In this document: one piece after another, positions 59,901 to 64,000 of the stretch | Layout: the number at the start of each line of letters is the position of its first letter | How positions within the stretch are numbered: the first letter of the stretch is position 1 | NCBI GenBank assembly: GCA_036874045.1 | Contig: JAZBRI010000011.1 | Span: 15,704,001 to 15,768,000 of the forward strand | Length of the DNA: 64,000 nucleotides | From: Cymodocea nodosa | Lineage: Eukaryota > Streptophyta > Magnoliopsida > Alismatales > Cymodoceaceae | Reading direction: 5' to 3' | The notes under the pieces: generated by a model | What the model saw: the letters and a program-made list of their open reading frames with translations, nothing else | What the model was told of the DNA's origin: nothing | Database searches by the model: none | Translations under genes and position numbers: made by a program

Positions 59901-62900
59901 AGGAAAATGAATTCCACAATCCATAATGTGCAAAAGAAACAGAACGAGAAGCAAAACAGAGATTAGAAGAAGTTGAACTAGAAACATCTAGAATTGTTTA
60001 GGAGAGACATTTTTATAATGCTGTTCTCTGAAATATAAACCCCTTAAAACTCCTCATCCACTTATTCAAGCCAGGATAACCAATTCTACAACGTTTGATT
60101 CCTTGAGAAAAGAAGGTTTGAAAATTTTAGATGATGACTAGTTTGGAAATTGTGATGCTAACTAGAAGTTTTATGGGAATTATAAATACTTCAGAAGCAT
60201 GGTCTCCCCCCTTACTTAGCGAAACAATTTATAGGTTGTAACCACATATCACAGAACAATCAAAACAAAATAGCTTTTACTCTTTCAATTCCATACCAAA
60301 TTGAACATTCATTCTTCAGTAAAAACTACATCAAAATGCATACAAGAAAAAGGACAAACACATACCAGCTTATCTTGAGAAAATGTATCTACAAAACAAA
60401 GCAAGTGATTAAGTGAAGAATTGAGGAAAAGTAACAATACCTGATTATCAATTCGCCGAGACTCATGCAGAGATGTACCAATCACATGAAGTCCTCCTAA
60501 TCTTTTTACTTCTATTCCTTCTTTCCAACAATGTGTCTCACAATCTTTCATAACCGAGAGAAATGCAAGTGCTATTGCTGGATTAAGGGGATACATTTCT
60601 GAGTCTTCAGATATAAGCTTCTCAAGGTCTTCTACTTTAACAGTTTGACTCATTTCTATAGCTTCCGTAATCACAGATTTTGCTTTGGCATATGCCCATG
60701 AATTCCTTTCACTTTTGCTGACATATTTTGCTGTTGAGTAAAAAATTAAAATAAAAGGAACGCAATGTTTGTTTACAGCAACTCAAAAAAACTGATTTTT
60801 GGTTCACTCAAAGGAAGATGGAGTATCAACTGACCCATAAGTGCTGCCTTTGCAATTAAACCTAAGGAAGATGGTCCAATCTTGATCTTCGACAAACCCT
60901 ATATAAAGTTGAGTATATTAGTCCAGCAAAATGCTGAAAAATCAAAGAGTAGCTCTGCACGAGTACCTTTTGAGATACCAACTCCCCATCCATGTCCACA
61001 TTTGGAGCTTCTTTTGTTAGAAAAGGAAGTAGATTTTCTTCAACAATGTCTATTGCCAGCATCTAGAGACAAGAGACTAAACAGTTTAATAGCAGTTGGA
61101 AGGATGATTACAAGCTTCCAGAATCAAGTCAATTAACAAAATAAGTAGAAAAAAAAATTGTTCAATTTGAAAAAAGGTAGCATACTTTTGGATTTCCTCC
61201 TAAAATTATATCAGTGCCTCTGCCAGCCATATTTGTTGAGATAGTAATGGCATACTTTCTACCAGCTTGTGCAATAATTTGTGCTTCACTCGCAGCATAC
61301 TAGAAAATAACAAAAAGAACTCTCGTAAACTTAAGATAATGTAGGCGTTAGCATAATCCTAACTAAAAAGTATGCAAATAAAACTAAGTTCCTGGTTCAA
61401 ACGAACCTTTGGTCGAGCATTGAGGACATTATGGGGTATAGCTTGTTCTTTCAAAAGATCAGACAAGTGCTCAGAATTCTCAACACTGCAGCATGTGATC
61501 ACATCATTCAGACGCACACAAAATATAAGGTTTAAGGTTTACAATGACACTTTGACATATCCAGCCATACAAACACAGCAACAAGGTTTACAATGGCATG
61601 ACTAGCCATACAAGCACAGGAAAAATGAATACAAACAGAAATAAAGCAGGCCAAAGATAACTCTGCATATCATGGCCTTAACTACTTCAAAAATTAATTA
61701 TTAAATAACCATGGGCAGCGTCAGATACTTGAATCCGCTAAGGTGATAGGACTAACAGCGTTTTTATAGAACAAAGGAATGATGATTTAAAAATCCTTAT
61801 TCTCTATACTGAAGCAAAATTTAACAAAGTATGGTTTGTTTTCTTTTCTGGATTTTATTTTTCAACCTTGTAATGTAAGAAAAAGACATTGCAGAGAATA
61901 GGTTGAAACTAGAACATTATGATTGAGATTAAGTCAACAATGATCACTCCTTGAACAAGGATCCTATCAAATAAAAAGAATAGGCATCAAACACGGAAAA
62001 CCAAGGATTGTCATCTAGTCAATCTCTTTGATCATTCCTGGTTGAAAGTAATCTATAACTCTGATAATATGGTACATGCCTTATGGAAGAAATGTGACAG
62101 CACATGTGCACTTTTGTGTCAAAAAGAGCATATAGATATCAAGAAAATAATACGCACTAATGGAACAATTCTAAACGAATCTCCAGGCAGTTGCCAAGGG
62201 TGATGAATGTAAATGGTAAAAAGATTATACTACAGATGTACTTCCTCAAAAGCCCCTCTATGTACATTAATTTTTTTAAATGCACGTCTCCTACAAGATA
62301 TTATACAAACATGCATAAATTAATTAACTAAAATGCATGTTAAAAAACATAGCATCTGATAATAATTGTAAATCCCAGGTTTATAAGAATGGGAAAAAAC
62401 ATATCAATAGCTTAAGGTAGAGATAATCAGGGAATAAATAAAAAAACCTTGTAGTTCCAACTAAAACTGGTCTTCCTAAACGAAACATGAATTCAACCTC
62501 TTTACGGACGTATTCCCATTTTCCACGTGCAGTCTGAACAATATTAAACAACCTTATGAATGAATATAAATGAGCAAAAGCAAAATAAATCAAAGAACAA
62601 AAGGCAACCATCATACAGCAAAAGCCTGGATAGGTAAGTCAAGGCGGATATTTGGTAAATTTGTAGGAATTTCAATGACGGGCATGTGAAACATTTTCAG
62701 AAACTCCTTCTCCTGCAGCCAAAGAAATATATATATTCAAAATCTGATTGAAACACTGTATAATTGGCAATTAAGCACTCAATAAAGATTTAAATAAAGT
62801 ACATACTTCGGTTTTAGCAGTTCCTGTCATCCCAGACAACTTTGGGTAAAGCTTAAAAAGTGATTGGTATGTGATTTGAGCCACAACAACTGAATCAGCC

Positions 62901-63058
62901 TGATGGTGAAATATTTAAGCATAAAAGACGCCAATATGTGCACAAAAGGCATAAGCAATATTTAGATCATGTACCTGAATCTTGAGACCTTCTTTAGCCT
63001 CTACCGCTTGATGAATACCTTCAGACCATCTACGTTTCTCCTCAACTCTTCCAGTCAG
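53957..63058 (-). CDS. SECA2: Plastid preprotein translocase ATPase SECA2, C-terminal 667 aa, 5' part missing
   Basis: Nineteen minus-strand exons run 63058-62975, 62899-62807, 62712-62617, 62533-62448, 61485-61407, 61299-61186, 61062-60967, 60898-60835, 60730-60441, 58994-58939, 56765-56648, 56538-56458, 55589-55513, 55049-54995, 54931-54862, 54784-54604, 54515-54392, 54286-54212 and 54121-53957. The sum is 668 codons including the stop, all in phase. Visible SecA landmarks are [45 protein letters not shown] (helicase motif V), [33 protein letters not shown] (motif VI), then the helical-scaffold and wing part [18 protein letters not shown]. Sequence agrees with SECA2, not SECA1, for example [24 protein letters not shown]2 works with SCY2 to insert proteins into plastid inner membranes. 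The Walker A/B half and transit peptide lie right of the window. Introns 14 and 17 are short and stop-free. Confidence 0.95.
54287..54391 (-). other. SECA2: 105-bp stop-free in-phase intron in SECA2
   Basis: The segment is flanked by GAG|GTCAGT and TTCAG|AAAGCG. It is removed because relatives join EIE directly to (K/R)AV-(V/L)KTLDC. It contains 35 sense codons and no stop, so retention would insert 35 residues without breaking the frame. Confidence 0.75.
54932..54994 (-). other. SECA2: 63-bp stop-free in-phase intron in SECA2
   Basis: It starts GTATTT and ends GCACAG, between NVDPVK and HPSKWNL. At 63 bp it is close to the lower size limit for plant introns, and it reads as 21 sense codons. 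Removal matches the spacing in relatives. Confidence 0.65.
55085..55378. repeat. 146-bp tandem duplication in a SECA2 intron
   Basis: The segment starting CAAGTAAAGATCAACAACC at 55085 is repeated from 55231. Both contain GATGAGATAAGTGATATAGC and end at ACAGTCACAGGCCA. Only a few differences separate them, so the event is recent. Confidence 0.93.
56129..56440. repeat. 124-bp tandem repeat, two good copies and one decayed, in a SECA2 intron
   Basis: ATCTCTTATACATGAACAG at 56129 recurs at 56253, and the copies are nearly identical up to TTACACATGCC. A third, diverged partial copy (AGAAGATTATGAAACAGCAT onward) reaches about 56455, next to the donor of the following exon at 56457. Confidence 0.9.
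56766..58938 (-). other. Large SECA2 intron with possible transposon debris
   Basis: A 2.2-kb intron. A palindrome ATGTGGTACCACAT lies near 58250, and the flanking GC-richer piece (57990-58260) may be transposon-derived. No reading frame is informative. Confidence 0.4.
58995..60440 (-). other. SECA2 intron between the two helicase-motif exons
   Basis: A 1.4-kb AT-rich intron between IDNQ and LRGRAG. I see no repeat or open frame of note. Confidence 0.6.
61486..62447 (-). other. SECA2 intron
   Basis: A 962-bp AT-rich intron that splits the codon between VGTT and VEN (AG|T). A short TTTACAATG(A/G)CA segment is repeated near 61537 and 61584; otherwise I see nothing. Confidence 0.55.
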
Positions 63059-64000
63059 CTGAAATTGTCTAACCACTTAGAAAGAAGCAATTTATACTTA
63101 TGTTCAACATTTTTACATAAAAATATGAATAATTAGGCATTAGGAATGGACCTCCCGTCCATTACATAAATATTAAATCAGTAAAATAGTTTATACATCA
63201 GCTTTCTTAGCAGTATCAATGAAAATTACATAAAATTATATAAGGGATCAGAGATACAAATGTCCACAAAACATAAAAAAAGTATAAACAAAAGAAACAA
63301 CAAAATAAAAACACCAACAGAATTGTTTTCTATTAAATGCCCAAACTTAATATTGCTAAAAACAAATTCATATCACATCAATGCCCTTGGTCACTGACCT
63401 TTGAACTTCTTGGCACCTTGATAGTCAGTGAACAACAGAATTCCACGAAGATACTTTACCAACAACAACAACAACAATCAATACCTTAACCCCTATTCAA
63501 ACTTCAAAATCAATAGTGTGAATCCTATTCTCTCCATCTACTTCCATTCATCACTAAAAATTCAGTAAGATAATGTAATTTCAAGTCATCATTTATTATA
63601 TAAGAAAAAAAAAATTTATATAGATAATTCAGTTAAGCTTTAGTCTAGAGCACCTTGGACACCAAGGTGACCACCCAAGCAATGCCTAGATGCCATAAGT
63701 ATTTTAGAACAAATTTCTCTAACATACTGTATAACCATATGCAAATATTAATAGATATATTCATCATAGACTGAAGTTTATACAAGAATGTTATAGTGTA
63801 TAAAAATAAATCTAGATTAAAATAAATATAATAAGATTTTTGAACGTACACAAGAAAAAAATTCAGAAAAATAAAATATAGACAGGTGTTAAACACCTAG
63901 GGCCTAGGAGGGTGACAACTAGACAGGCCACTGATAACTATATTTTCACCTAAAATTATTAATTTTCCTTTCTTTATACATCCATTTGTAGACCATTTTA
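63059..64000 (-). other. SECA2 intron running off the window
   Basis: After the acceptor before [11 protein letters not shown], no SecA-like coding sequence appears to the right edge. The stretch is AT-rich and holds a CAA repeat near 63462-63478. The preceding exon lies outside the window. Confidence 0.6.

Noticed and set aside
1..64000. Search for CRISPR arrays, rRNA, tRNA genes, organelle inserts and bacterial-style gene clusters
   Set aside because: Nothing by eye resembled these. The repeats present are short tandem duplications, microsatellites and transposon ends. A tRNAscan or Rfam run was not possible, so small RNA genes could be missed.

Overview
This window is nuclear DNA of a flowering plant. 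The genes are split by GT-AG introns, many of them long and AT-rich, and intergenic space holds decayed transposons. The protein set is plant-specific or plastid-related: the UV-B receptor UVR8, plastid SECA2, an amino-acid permease, a NIPA Mg transporter, a DUF630/DUF632 protein, a centrin and a TOM1-like protein. Some genes are GC-rich (the whole permease, and the first exon of the DUF630/632 gene) while their neighbours are AT-rich. That contrast is common in monocots, so a non-grass monocot is a reasonable guess, but this is inference and not proven here.

Layout. Position 783-3919 (+) is the 3' part of a TOM1-like (VHS-GAT) ESCRT-0-type gene whose VHS exons lie left of the window. Positions 3920-9925 are intergenic and include an LTR-like region with about 50-bp tandem repeats. 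Positions 9926-15625 (+) hold a complete four-exon DUF630/DUF632 gene with an LTR-type insertion in its third intron. A small decayed coding fragment sits at 16083-16380. An intronless 153-residue orphan gene lies at 17342-17803 (-). Positions 18000-25450 are AT-rich and contain a PIF/Harbinger element and a Tourist-like MITE. Positions 25516-29551 (+) hold a complete nine-exon NIPA gene. Positions 29552-34774 contain a second Harbinger transposase relic. Positions 34775-36722 (-) hold a complete six-exon amino-acid permease gene. Positions 36723-41365 show no convincing gene. Positions 41366-47484 (-) hold a complete twelve-exon UVR8 gene with one GC-AG intron. Positions 49049-52519 (-) hold a centrin gene with an uncertain first exon. 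A Ty1/copia reverse-transcriptase relic lies at 52900-53330. Positions 53957-63058 (-) hold the last 19 exons of SECA2, which continues beyond the right edge.

I derived exon joins by hand from splice sites, reading phase and family conservation. For every multi-exon gene the summed coding length is divisible by three. I see no operons, CRISPR arrays, rRNA or tRNA genes. The genes share no obvious pathway; they are ordinary neighbours on a plant chromosome. I found no convincing new multi-gene system. The most worthwhile oddities are the in-frame 73-residue duplication in the TOM1-like protein, the two-frame coding fragment at 16 kb, two stop-free in-phase introns in SECA2, the GC-AG intron in UVR8, and an overlapping upstream ORF on the NIPA transcript.
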